From an uncultured Pelagibacteraceae bacterium (lineage in GTDB: Bacteria; Pseudomonadota; Alphaproteobacteria; Pelagibacterales; Pelagibacteraceae), in assembly GCA_902548405.1 (NCBI GenBank), contig CACCRN010000001.1, positions 1 to 64,000 on the forward strand: a stretch of DNA of 64,000 nt, read 5' to 3'. The position numbers and the translations under genes are program-made. The notes under the pieces were generated by a model that saw nothing but the letters and a program-made list of their open reading frames with translations, made no database searches and was not told where the DNA came from. This document shows, piece by piece, positions 19,069 to 28,800 of the stretch (position 1 is the first letter of the stretch; each line of letters opens with the position of its first letter).

Positions 19069-20550
19069 TTAATTTCTTGATGGCATAATACCAGTTCTTT
19101 GGCCATCTATAGTATTTTCGGTATCAGTTGCTGCATCATTATAATCAGAAACATTCAAAGCAATTGTTGCAACTGAGCCAGTTGATGGATTTGGAGATCC
19201 ATTCATTTGAACATTAAAGAAATCTGTTGCAGCATCAGCATAATAACTTCCAGCAGCTGAAGTAAAGTCTGATGGATCAAAACCTGCATCACCTGATTTA
19301 GTAGTCGTAGCAGTTGTACCGTTTGAATTATTTATACTAAAAATTCCGTTATTAGTTCCCCACATTGATGTAGATGCAGATCCGCTAGAATAATCAGTTG
19401 TAAAAGAGTAACTAAAATCTACATTAGCATTTCCATCTAAAGATAATGTTCCTGAATAAGTGTTGTTAATTGTTTGAGATGCAAAGTTAACGGTTGTTAT
19501 ACCACTAAAAGTTCCAGAACCAGTTCCTTTAGTTGCTGCCATGTTAATGTTGTTACCTGTATAAGTATAAGTTCCTGAAGTTATACCTTGAAAATCTCCG
19601 TAATTAGTTTGTCCTAAATTAGTACCACCATAACGTAAAATATATGCTAGACCATCTCCACCCTCAGCATTTGCCATTGCAATTTGGTTTTCTGCTGACT
19701 CGTTTTCAAATTCAGCTTGACCTTCTTCACCAATAATATCTACTACATCAACACCGAGTACTTCTGCTATTTGGTCAAAAGTTAATCCACCATCACTTAA
19801 ATTTAAGGCGGTGGTTACTATTTCACCTATTATTTCATTTCCACTTATTTGTTGATCATCAAATAAACCTTCTTTAATTGCACTCTCTACATCTTGAACA
19901 TCAAGATTTGCCTTAACATCTAAAAAATTTTGGAATTGTTGTAATTGTTCCTGAGTAATTTCAACTGGAGGAGTTGGAATTTGGTTCAAAGATAATTGTG
20001 TAAATGAAAAAGGTGTATCTAATAATACACTTCCAAGTTCATTTGCAACTTCTACAGCACCTGGTCTTAATCCTAAGGTATTATCTTCTCCAGGACCAAT
20101 TAGCAATACCTGTGCGTTATCTTCTTCATCTATGATTGTTTGAAATTCTGTACCTCTTGAACCTATCGTTCCCGCTGCAGTCTTAACTTCTAATTTTTCA
20201 GGGTTCTTCTGATTTATTAATCCACTTAAAACTTTTACACTTCCTTCATTAAGGGTTGCTAAAAAACTACCATCCAATGTACTTGGATCAAAAACAAACT
20301 CGTCTATTGTAATTGATGTTTTTTCCCCAATTGTAAGAACTGTCTCATCTAAAAAGATTATTTGAGATTTGGATTTTCCATCAGAAATAATTTCGTCACC
20401 AAAGAAAATTTTATCACCAGCTTTTAAAACCTCTCCTTTTTGATTAGTAATTTTTCCAATCGATAATGTAATTGCACCAACAATTTTTTCATCAGCAACT
20501 GAATGACTGATAAAAAATAGGGTTAAAATTAAAGTTAATATTTTCTTCAA
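19069..20550 (-). CDS. Secreted FecR-domain protein with a beta-rich, barrel-like C-terminus
   Basis: The 493-aa protein has a signal peptide (about 1-19, no lipobox Cys), then a FecR domain (about 40-160: GDKIFFGDEIISDGKSKSQI, GSVKVLSG, VKTAAGTIGSRGTEF). A linker of predicted helix and acid follows (about 195-295). The last 190 residues are Gly/Ser/Thr/Asn-rich alternating strands (GTYTYTGNNI, GSGTFSGITTVNF, GTLSLDGNANVDFSYSF) that resemble the 8-stranded barrels of TbpB-like and Slam-dependent proteins. It does not look like a FecR sigma regulator, as no membrane helix or sigma factor is near. It is last in a five-gene operon and overlaps the upstream barrel gene by 4 bp, which suggests a partner relation. 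The C-terminal fold is inferred. Confidence 0.65.
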   Translation of the reverse strand: MKKILTLILTLFFISHSVADEKIVGAITLSIGKITNQKGEVLKAGDKIFFGDEIISDGKSKSQIIFLDETVLTIGEKTSITIDEFVFDPSTLDGSFLATLNEGSVKVLSGLINQKNPEKLEVKTAAGTIGSRGTEFQTIIDEEDNAQVLLIGPGEDNTLGLRPGAVEVANELGSVLLDTPFSFTQLSLNQIPTPPVEITQEQLQQFQNFLDVKANLDVQDVESAIKEGLFDDQQISGNEIIGEIVTTALNLSDGGLTFDQIAEVLGVDVVDIIGEEGQAEFENESAENQIAMANAEGGDGLAYILRYGGTNLGQTNYGDFQGITSGTYTYTGNNINMAATKGTGSGTFSGITTVNFASQTINNTYSGTLSLDGNANVDFSYSFTTDYSSGSASTSMWGTNNGIFSINNSNGTTATTTKSGDAGFDPSDFTSAAGSYYADAATDFFNVQMNGSPNPSTGSVATIALNVSDYNDAATDTENTIDGQRTGIMPSRN

Positions 20551-22163
20551 AACATCATCCTTTTTGTTAATCCAAATTTAATTATTTCCTTTTCATAGTC
20601 GTAATTAAGGATATTTGAGCTCGACTCTATATCAGAATAAGAAAGATTGTAAAAAACATTCTTTATATAGTTATTCTTTATCAGATCCTCTAAATTTCCA
20701 GATAGGGTAATGCTATTTGTTATAATCTCATCATCTCTGACCGTATCACTTTTTACGAAAGTATCAGATTTATCATATTTATTTGAGTTATTTGAATGAG
20801 AAATTGTATAATTTAAAAATCCAATTTTTCCCGAATTTGAAATAGTATAAAAGTTATTTTCATATCCATAAGAGTCTAGCTTAGCGTTATACTGATTTAT
20901 ACCTAATTTAAATTTTATATTATTGGTATTACTCAAAAAATATTCATAACCCGTTGCAAGTCCATAATAAGTATTGTTTTTATTATCTGCAGAACTAAAA
21001 GTAGTATCTGTTCTATAATCTGTAATACCCATATTTGAAGATACTAATAGATTTTGGTTTGGTTTAGTTAGATATCTATTTTCAAGAGTAACATTATAAA
21101 TTACATTTTCAGCATCATTAACAAAATTATTGTTGTTCATTGAAAAGAAAGCTGATGTATAATTTTTAGTGAACTGTTTGTTATAATTGACAAATAAAGA
21201 ATCTAGATCATTTTCTTTATTCTTGTCTCTATTTTGTCTAGTTACATTTTTACCTAAACTCAAACTTAAGTTTGAAGTATCAGATAGTTTTTTAAAAGCA
21301 CCGGTTCTTACAAAGATGTCACTATAAGAATCATTGTAAATAGTATCAGCAGCGTAATTACTTAAACTATCACTGATGTATAATGTTTTTGAATTTGAAA
21401 CAGTATTTACATTGTTTTCTTCTGCAAGATTAAAACCAAAATCTACGTATCTAATCCAATCGTTTTCATCCCTTGGTTTTTTCTGATTTTCAATTGTTTG
21501 AGTTAATGAATTAAGTTGTTCTCTGATATCAGCTGTTAATTTTTCACTCTGTTTTATTTCATCAATTATTGCTTTTGTTCTTTCTTTAGAATCTATTTTT
21601 AACGATATTGACAACAAATATAATTTTAAATCTAAATTTTCTGAGTATAGATCAGATAGTCTTTCTAAGGTTGCAATAACAGTTTTATAGTTTCCTAAAT
21701 TTTCTTGCTCTTTAGCAAATCTTAAATTTAATTCAAGATCTGTTGGATTGTTAAGAATTTCAGAATATTTTATACCCTTGGAATTATCACTAGGTACCTC
21801 TAGATTTTCTTTTTCAGTTTTATTTTCTGAAACAATTATTTCATTTATTTTACTTGCAATATAATTTGGAATATTCTCAAATCCTTTTATTTCATATAAT
21901 AATTTTTTTAATTCTATTTCATTTTTAGTTTTTTCATAAAGATCAAATAGTTTTATTTTTATCTCTAAATTTTTTGGGTAAACTTTTTTTAAAACTTCGA
22001 GCGCATAAATTGCTTCATTAACTTTGTTGTCTTTTTCTTGCTCAACAAATAAAAACGCTTGTTCAAGATCTTCTGGTTTATTTAAAACTTCACTTAAAAC
22101 TAAATTTGCATTAGCCTTAGTGATTGAAATAAATATAAAAAAAAGAAAGATCAGTATTCTCAT
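20547..22163 (-). CDS. TPR + outer-membrane beta-barrel protein (Slam-like arrangement)
   Basis: The 538-aa protein has a signal peptide (about 1-19), then a helical region with tetratricopeptide-like pairs (about 25-215). Two related blocks are recognisable: SEVLNKPEDLEQAFLFVEQE and SEILNNPTDLELNLRFAKEQ, each followed by an ALxxLxxxYPxNLEIK-type helix. The second half (about 235-538) is made of amphipathic Asn/Ser/Tyr-rich strands typical of an outer-membrane barrel and ends in Phe (FGLTKRMMF), a barrel assembly signal. TPR followed by a C-terminal barrel is the architecture of Slam (DUF560) exporters. The overlap with the FecR-barrel gene supports an exporter-cargo pair. The sequence match to Slam was not tested. 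Confidence 0.55.
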   Translation of the reverse strand: MRILIFLFFIFISITKANANLVLSEVLNKPEDLEQAFLFVEQEKDNKVNEAIYALEVLKKVYPKNLEIKIKLFDLYEKTKNEIELKKLLYEIKGFENIPNYIASKINEIIVSENKTEKENLEVPSDNSKGIKYSEILNNPTDLELNLRFAKEQENLGNYKTVIATLERLSDLYSENLDLKLYLLSISLKIDSKERTKAIIDEIKQSEKLTADIREQLNSLTQTIENQKKPRDENDWIRYVDFGFNLAEENNVNTVSNSKTLYISDSLSNYAADTIYNDSYSDIFVRTGAFKKLSDTSNLSLSLGKNVTRQNRDKNKENDLDSLFVNYNKQFTKNYTSAFFSMNNNNFVNDAENVIYNVTLENRYLTKPNQNLLVSSNMGITDYRTDTTFSSADNKNNTYYGLATGYEYFLSNTNNIKFKLGINQYNAKLDSYGYENNFYTISNSGKIGFLNYTISHSNNSNKYDKSDTFVKSDTVRDDEIITNSITLSGNLEDLIKNNYIKNVFYNLSYSDIESSSNILNYDYEKEIIKFGLTKRMMF

Positions 22164-22171
22164 AACAATTC

Positions 22172-24166
22172 TTAATATCCAGAGATGATCAGACAGGTAA
22201 TGTCGTCTCTTAAAGGCTCTTTTCTTTTGGTTAAAATATCGCTTAAATGCTCGATAATTGCTTCAGGTGACTTAAATTTGTTATCAATAATTTCCTTTTC
22301 TACACCTTTTGCCTCTAATTCTTGATTATTCTCTAAATAGCCCTCTGTAACACCATCAGTATAAATAACTAAATTTTTATTTACCAAGCTTATTTCATTT
22401 GTCTGAAAGAAATCATCGTTATCCATAGCCATAATTCCAAGTGGAGGTAGTGTAGATTTGTAATATTCAAAATTAAAATTTTCGTCATAAACCATAATTG
22501 GTTCATGTCCAAGATTGATATACTCTATTTTTTTATCTTTAATATTATATTTTCCTACAACTGCAGTTATAAACATTCCTTGATAAGACGAGTCTGCAAC
22601 TTGATTGTTAATGTATCTTGCAATTGTAGATACTTCTTTATTAAGTTTTGCCATCGATCTAAAAACAGCTGCAGCATTTGCCATTAGTATTCCAGCCTTA
22701 ACTCCTTTGCCAGAAACATCTGCTAATGTGAAATAAAATTCATCCTCAGATATTTTTATGTAGTCATAATAATCACCAGAAACATCTCGTGCAGGAACAT
22801 TCTTTGCAAAAAGAATATTTTTTTGTTCAAATTCTTTTGGAAATAATTTTTTTTGTACTTCACCAGCAATTTCTCGTTCTTTTTTTAAAACTATTTGTTT
22901 TTTTTCATTTTCAATAGCTATTTCATTTTCCTGGAGATATCTAAAATACAGTGTAACTAAAAATAGAAATGCAGAGCCTAAAGTAGTATAAAATATATCT
23001 ATAAAATAATTAAATTGGTAAAAGACTAAGCTAGAAGTTATTAGAAATACACATAAGCCTACAAAAAAAACTATACTTAGTTTTGGATTAACTTTTTTTG
23101 GAATTATTAATACTAAGATTAAAGAAATTAATAATATAATTATTTCAATAATATCTGTTTTTAAGTTTTTAATTATAAAGTCGTTATTTATAATATTTTC
23201 AATTGCATGAGCATGTGTTTCAACTCCAGGGATAACTTTTCCACTAGGTATTTTAACAAAATCAAATAAACCTTGTGCTGAGCTTCCAATTAAAATTATT
23301 TTATCTTTAATTATATTTTTACTAATTTTGTCATTTAAAATATCGACAGCTGAAATGTATTTATCTTTACCAAATTTTTTATAGTTGATATGAACTATTG
23401 CGTTTGGATCTGTATCAAAGCTATAGTTTTTGGTTCTAATTGTTTTTATTCCATTTTCTGATGATTGAATTAAAATACTTTTATTTTTATGTAACAACCT
23501 TAATGTTTCTAAACTTAGTGATGGCCAGATATCTCCATCGATTTTAAGTAAAATTGGTAATGACCGCAAGACACCATCCTGATTATCAAGATAAGAAATG
23601 TTACCTATACCTTTTGCTGCATTATTTATAACTTCAAGTGAAGTGATTTTATTTTTAAAAATATATAAGTAGTTTTCTGCATCACCTCCTCTTGATATAA
23701 AGTTTGTTTTTGGTTTAGAATTATTCATTTTATCAAAAACAGAAATGTCTCCTAAAACTGGCAGTATCACATTTGAATTTTGAATTGCAGTAATTAGCGA
23801 TTGGTCAGAGTCTAATACTCCTTCATTAGAAATATTAAGTTCTCCTAATATTTTGCTAGGATTTTGTTTGTCTTCTTCACTAAAAAAAATATCAAAGGAA
23901 ATTACTGATGCTTCCAAACTCTCTAATTTGTCAACAAGGTTGGCAAAAACGTCTCTTCTCCAGGGAAATTGGCCTATTTCACCTATACTTTTCTCGTCAA
24001 TATCAACGATTAAAACATCGTTAAACTCGCTATTTTCCTCAAAAATAGACTGATAAATATCATATGAGATATTCTCTATTCGTTTAACAAAGTTGCTGTC
24101 CTGGATTTTAATTAGCACTAACAGCGCAAGAAAAATAAGTCCAAGGTATTTTTTTAAATTTTTCAC
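22172..24166 (-). CDS. CHASE2 sensor with SpoIIE/PP2C-type Ser phosphatase output
   Basis: A 664-aa inner-membrane signalling enzyme. One N-terminal helix (about 6-22) is followed by a periplasmic CHASE2 sensor domain (about 30-320, with DIDEKSIGEIGQFPWRRD and IILIGSSAQGLFD). Three membrane helices follow (about 335-405), a short coiled coil, then a PP2C-like SpoIIE phosphatase domain (about 435-664). Metal-binding Asp motifs are intact: DVSGDYYD, LADVSGKG and RDDITCLII. Known members dephosphorylate a serine on STAS-domain anti-anti-sigma factors; two such STAS proteins are encoded at 38427-38939 and 48673-48975. The gene is third in an operon with 6- and 8-bp gaps. The signal sensed is not visible. 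Confidence 0.88.
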   Translation of the reverse strand: MKNLKKYLGLIFLALLVLIKIQDSNFVKRIENISYDIYQSIFEENSEFNDVLIVDIDEKSIGEIGQFPWRRDVFANLVDKLESLEASVISFDIFFSEEDKQNPSKILGELNISNEGVLDSDQSLITAIQNSNVILPVLGDISVFDKMNNSKPKTNFISRGGDAENYLYIFKNKITSLEVINNAAKGIGNISYLDNQDGVLRSLPILLKIDGDIWPSLSLETLRLLHKNKSILIQSSENGIKTIRTKNYSFDTDPNAIVHINYKKFGKDKYISAVDILNDKISKNIIKDKIILIGSSAQGLFDFVKIPSGKVIPGVETHAHAIENIINNDFIIKNLKTDIIEIIILLISLILVLIIPKKVNPKLSIVFFVGLCVFLITSSLVFYQFNYFIDIFYTTLGSAFLFLVTLYFRYLQENEIAIENEKKQIVLKKEREIAGEVQKKLFPKEFEQKNILFAKNVPARDVSGDYYDYIKISEDEFYFTLADVSGKGVKAGILMANAAAVFRSMAKLNKEVSTIARYINNQVADSSYQGMFITAVVGKYNIKDKKIEYINLGHEPIMVYDENFNFEYYKSTLPPLGIMAMDNDDFFQTNEISLVNKNLVIYTDGVTEGYLENNQELEAKGVEKEIIDNKFKSPEAIIEHLSDILTKRKEPLRDDITCLIISGY

Positions 24167-24172
24167 AAATTT

Positions 24173-24721
24173 TTAATTTTTTTGTTTTTCAAATTCAGTA
24201 AGTGCATCTTCAAAACCTTGTAATGAAGATTTAATTAAAAATGGCTTTTCTCTAAATCCATCAACTAAAATTTCAAAGTAGATTGATTTTTTCATTGCCT
24301 CTTTAATCTGTTTAAAAAGACTCTCTATCGCAGGATCAGTAGTATCATTTGAAATTGATATTATACATCCAACAACTTCACATTTTATGAAAGGTAAATT
24401 AACAGCAGTTCCTTTATGAAAATTAATTGAAGCAGGTCTTTGAACATTAACACCTAGTGGAGTGATTATATTAATTAATTCTTTTAACTCATTTTTATTA
24501 TTTAAAAATTCAGAATACACTACTGTGAATTGTAGATTTAAATTTTTAACTTGTAAAAATTGTACAATTTCACATTTTTGTTTTTTATTTTCATTAACAC
24601 ATCGCAAAGTCCAATCTCTAAATTGTTTTGTAGTAACAGTTGGAACTTTTTCTTCATTTTGTTCTGCATAAGTAAAATTTAAATTAAACACAAATATAAA
24701 TATAAAAGTTAGTAATCTCAT
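24173..24721 (-). CDS. IalB-family (invasion-associated locus B-like) periplasmic protein
   Basis: A 182-aa secreted protein with a signal peptide (RLLTFIFIFVFNLNFTYA) and the IalB pattern: FRDWTLRCVNENKKQKCEI, then TPLGVNVQRPASINFHKG, FIKCEVVGCIIS, a helical segment and SLQGFEDALTEF. The four conserved Cys (RC...KC and KC...GC) are present and probably form disulfides. A GTG at 24736 is in frame, but ATG 24721 is preferred: GGAG sits 9 bases upstream and the signal peptide starts right there. It lies between the LysR regulator (18-bp gap with this start) and the CHASE2 phosphatase (6 bp). Its molecular role is not known in general. Confidence 0.75.
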   Translation of the reverse strand: MRLLTFIFIFVFNLNFTYAEQNEEKVPTVTTKQFRDWTLRCVNENKKQKCEIVQFLQVKNLNLQFTVVYSEFLNNKNELKELINIITPLGVNVQRPASINFHKGTAVNLPFIKCEVVGCIISISNDTTDPAIESLFKQIKEAMKKSIYFEILVDGFREKPFLIKSSLQGFEDALTEFEKQKN

Positions 24722-24739
24722 ATTTTTAATCTCCACTCG

Positions 24740-25687
24740 TTATAACCATAAGGCATTTTTTAAAGCTTCATTGGTTGTATTAATATTTTTCTTATTATTT
24801 TTATTTTGAATTAATAAAATTTCTCTACTCATTTGAGGTTTATTAATTTTAGTAAATAAAAGTTTATGATCAATTGCTACACTTTCAGGAATTATTGCGA
24901 CCCCTAAACCACTTTTAATACATGAGGCTGCTGTTGTATCACTATCAGTAAAAACAATGTCTCTATCATTATTTTCTTGCTTTCTTTTTTTAATATTTTT
25001 TTGGATTTCTTTAAAATCTGGGAAGGAACCTTTATTCTTTAAATAATCATAGTAAAAAAATTCGCAAGTATTTCTAAAGATATAATTTTTTTCTTTTCGA
25101 ACCATATCAATACTGACTTCTTTAATTTCTTGAAATTGGTGTCCCTTATAAAAAGCAACACAAAACGGATCTTCATATAAATTGACTTTATCAATATTGT
25201 CATTTGAAAATTTGATACAACTTATTGCAAAATCAATTTTATTTTTTTCAACTAGATTTATAATTTCAAAACTATCACTCTCAATAACTTTTATTCTTAC
25301 TTGAGGATTATTTTTTTTAATTAACCAAAGTATATTTTGTTTATGGGAATAGGTAAGGGTACTTGGAATACCAAAAGTAATTTGATCATTATTTTTACTT
25401 TCATCATCAAATTCTATAGATTTTATATTTTCTATAACTTTATCATTGAACGCCAAAATTGATTTTGCATTCATGTAAAAAATTTCACCTTCTTTGGTTA
25501 AAGTGACTCCTTTTTTTGTTCTGATAAATAATTTTTTTCCCAAACTGTTTTCAATAATTTGTACAGATCTTGTAATTGAAGGTTGAGCAACATTTAAACT
25601 CGAACTTGCAGATAAAATACTTCCAGTATCTGCAACAGTTATAAAATACTTTAAAAACTTAGGGTTTAAGAACTCTTGATTACTCAT
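24740..25687 (-). CDS. LysR-family transcriptional regulator
   Basis: 315 aa with the standard LysR layout: an N-terminal winged helix-turn-helix (about 8-66: FITVADTGSILSASSSLNVAQPSITRSV, reported in two overlapping helices, then GVTLTKEG) and a C-terminal type 2 periplasmic-binding-like effector domain (about 95-300). It heads the minus-strand operon IalB, CHASE2 phosphatase, TPR-barrel, FecR, and is divergent from the giant autotransporter across 114 bp. LysR proteins usually control the adjacent divergent gene, so the autotransporter is the first target to consider. The inducer cannot be read from the sequence. Confidence 0.9.
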   Translation of the reverse strand: MSNQEFLNPKFLKYFITVADTGSILSASSSLNVAQPSITRSVQIIENSLGKKLFIRTKKGVTLTKEGEIFYMNAKSILAFNDKVIENIKSIEFDDESKNNDQITFGIPSTLTYSHKQNILWLIKKNNPQVRIKVIESDSFEIINLVEKNKIDFAISCIKFSNDNIDKVNLYEDPFCVAFYKGHQFQEIKEVSIDMVRKEKNYIFRNTCEFFYYDYLKNKGSFPDFKEIQKNIKKRKQENNDRDIVFTDSDTTAASCIKSGLGVAIIPESVAIDHKLLFTKINKPQMSREILLIQNKNNKKNINTTNEALKNALWL

Positions 25688-25801
25688 AATCGCATTTATA
25701 GAATTTTTTTATATTTAATCAAATTGTATATATAACTAATATTATATATCACTAGTTGTATTTAAATTACTTTAGTTGATAAATACTAATTTAGGTTTTT
25801 A
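25688..25801. promoter_or_regulatory. Divergent control region, LysR operon / giant autotransporter
   Basis: The 114-bp gap contains a dyad-like A/T block at about 25725-25750 (TATATATAAC...ATTATATATC) of the general kind bound by LysR proteins (T-N11-A with ATA/TAT arms). The autotransporter ATG is preceded by TTTAGG, 6 bases upstream, a usable ribosome binding site. The base composition is so A+T-rich that the dyad could be chance. Confidence 0.4.
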
Positions 25802-28800
25802 ATGTTATCGAAAATAAAAGAATTTTTTGGATTTTTGAAAAAGATTTTAAGTAAGTTTTTATTTCCCTCACTATTTATTTTTTTATTAGTTAGTGAAAGT
25901 TTAGCCAACCCTTTAAATGTGAGTACTGACACTGTAGAAAATAATAGTCTTGATTTAGACGGTTCGATAAAAGCAAACTACACATATAATGTTGATAGTA
26001 ATGTTGTTTATACTCTTAATGGACAAATACTTAGTAACGGCTATGATTTGACTAAACAAGGAGACGGAACTTTAATTTTAAACGCAAATAATTCAAATTT
26101 TGGTAACGCTATTTCCAATACCTTTAACATAGAAGGTGGTTTGGTTGGTATTGGAAACAATGGATCGTTTGGAAGCACAAACAACACAATAAGTTTAGAG
26201 GGTGGAGGAATATCATCTTCAAACACATCATCTCGTTCGATTAGTAATGATATAAACATAACATCATCAACAACTATTGGTGATGCAACAAATAATGGGG
26301 CCTTAACTTTGTCAGGTGATGTTTCAATTTCTGGAGACAAATATACTATAACATCAAATAGCAATAATACTTTTTCAGGAGCTGTAAATCTTGGAGGTCA
26401 GAATATAACATTTGATACTGCAAGTGGAGTTACTTCAACTATATCTGGAGTCGTTAGTAATGGTAATGTGGTTAAATCTGGAAGTGGTACTTTAAAGTTA
26501 ACTGGAACAAACACTCAATCTCAAACAGTTTTAAATGGAGGAATATTAGAGGTTGCAACAGATAGAGGTTTGGGAAGTGAACCTGGTAGTTTAGTCTCTG
26601 ATAATATTAGAATTGCTGACTCAACTTTAAAATTTTCTAATACAGGTACAATTACTCTACATGCTAATAGAGGTATTACTTTAGTAAATAACAATGCAAA
26701 GATTGAAGTAACAAATTCAGGTGCTAGGGTAAATTATAGTGGTGATATATCTGGCAATTACAATTTAACAAAAACTGGTTCAGGTATTTTAGCTTTAGGT
26801 GCTCCTAGTCCTCATAATTTAACAGGAGATGTGACGGTAAGTGCTGGTGACATGAGGTTCATCAGTGGAACTTCTGATGCATATTCCTTTGATGTTATAG
26901 TTGCAAACGGAGCCAATGCTTCTGTAAATCAAGATACTTTTGCTTCAGGAAATTCAATTACTGTTCAAAGTGGAGGTTCTTTAAATTTCTATCCAGGGAC
27001 AGGTTCGGGAAGATCGTACAGCATGGATATTAATTTAGCAGGTTCTGGAAATAACAATTTTAATGGCGGTACAGCAGCTACGTTAACAACAAGTTCAGGA
27101 TCAAACACAACATTGACTGGAGTTGTTACTTTAAGTTCTGATGCATCTGCTTTATTTAAACCAAATGGTGGTGCTGTATCTGGAAGTTTAATTTTTGGTA
27201 ACGCAGATGGAAACACAACAACAGCAGTAGCTTTAGGAAGTAATACTTTTACTTTGAAAAGTGTTGTACATGTAGATGGGAGAGAATACGATTTTAGAGA
27301 TCAAGTTACTGGTACTGGAACTTTAGATATCGATAGTAATGCTGTTGTAAATTTTACTAGTGGAGAAGGAGGATTTGCAGATACAGTAAATTTAGATGTT
27401 CAGGGAACTCTAAATATGAGCTCAAGTGACACTATAGCTTCACTTACAGGTACTTCTACAGGTTCAATAGATCTACAAAATACAACTCTTACAATAGACC
27501 AAGATACCAATACTACTTATGCTGGGGTAATTACAGATAGCACAGGAACTAGTTCTATTGTTAAGTCAGGTACAGGAACATTAACTTTAAGCGGAACAAA
27601 CTCTTATAGCGGTAATACTACCCTTAACGCTGGAAATTTAAGTATTTCAGCTGATAACAATCTTGGTTCTGCACCCGGTTCTACTGACGCTGATAACATA
27701 ATCTTTAATGGTGGTGGTCTAATAATAACCTCAGGAGTTACCTTTGACTCAAATAGAGGGGTTACTATGACAGGTGCTGGAACAATAAATACAGCATCTT
27801 CAACTACATCAAATATTCAGGGTGTAATCACTGGCTCAGGTGCTTTAACTAAATCAGGTGATGGAACTTTAACCTTAAGTGCATCAAATACTAATACTGG
27901 AGATATTACGATTTCTGCAGGAACTTTAGATGTTCAAGGTCAGTTAGAAAGTGGAAATTATGATGGAGCAATTTCTAATTCTGGTCAATTAAAAATAAAC
28001 TCATCTTCTAACCAAACTTTGGCTGGAACAATTTCAGGTACTGGAACTTTAGCTAAAACTGGTTCTGGCACACTAACACTTACAGGAACAAATACTTATA
28101 GTGGCCAAACAACAATTGAAGGCGGAACTGTAGTTGCTTCAAACTCATCTAGTTTAGGAGCAACACCTGGATCTGTAACTAATAACAACATAGTTTTAAA
28201 TAATGGAACACTGCAAACTACCAACTCTTTTTCAATAGGTTCAAATAAAGGAATCATTGTTACTGGTAGTGGAGGAACAATTAACACTGATGCATCAACT
28301 ACATTAACTTACGGTGGTGTAATTAGCAACAATGGTACTTTGACAAAAACTGGTGCTGGAACATTAACTTTAAGTGGAGCAAATACTTATACAGGTGCAA
28401 CTACAGTCAGTGCTGGAACATTAAATGTTACAGGAACCTTATCTGACGATACATCAATTACAGTATCATCTGGAGCGACCTATGATGTTGATGCAAGCGA
28501 TACAATTAAATCTATAGATGGAGCTGGAACAATTGATATTGCAAGTGGTCAAACATTAACAGCAGGGGATGCTACAAACAAAACTTTCTCTGGTGTCATT
28601 CAAGGATCAGGAGGACTTACAAAAACTGGAACTGGCACATTAACTCTTAGTGGAACAAATACATATACTGGTGATACAACTATTTCCCAAGGGGGCATTA
28701 CACTTCAAGGTCAGCTTGAAAGTGGAAATTATGATGGTGCAATTGCAAATTCAGGAACTTTAACAGTCGATTCATCATCTAACCAAACTTTAGCAGGTGT

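Noticed and set aside
24722..24736. GTG start for the IalB-like gene
   Set aside because: The ATG at 24721 has GGAG upstream and begins exactly at the signal peptide.
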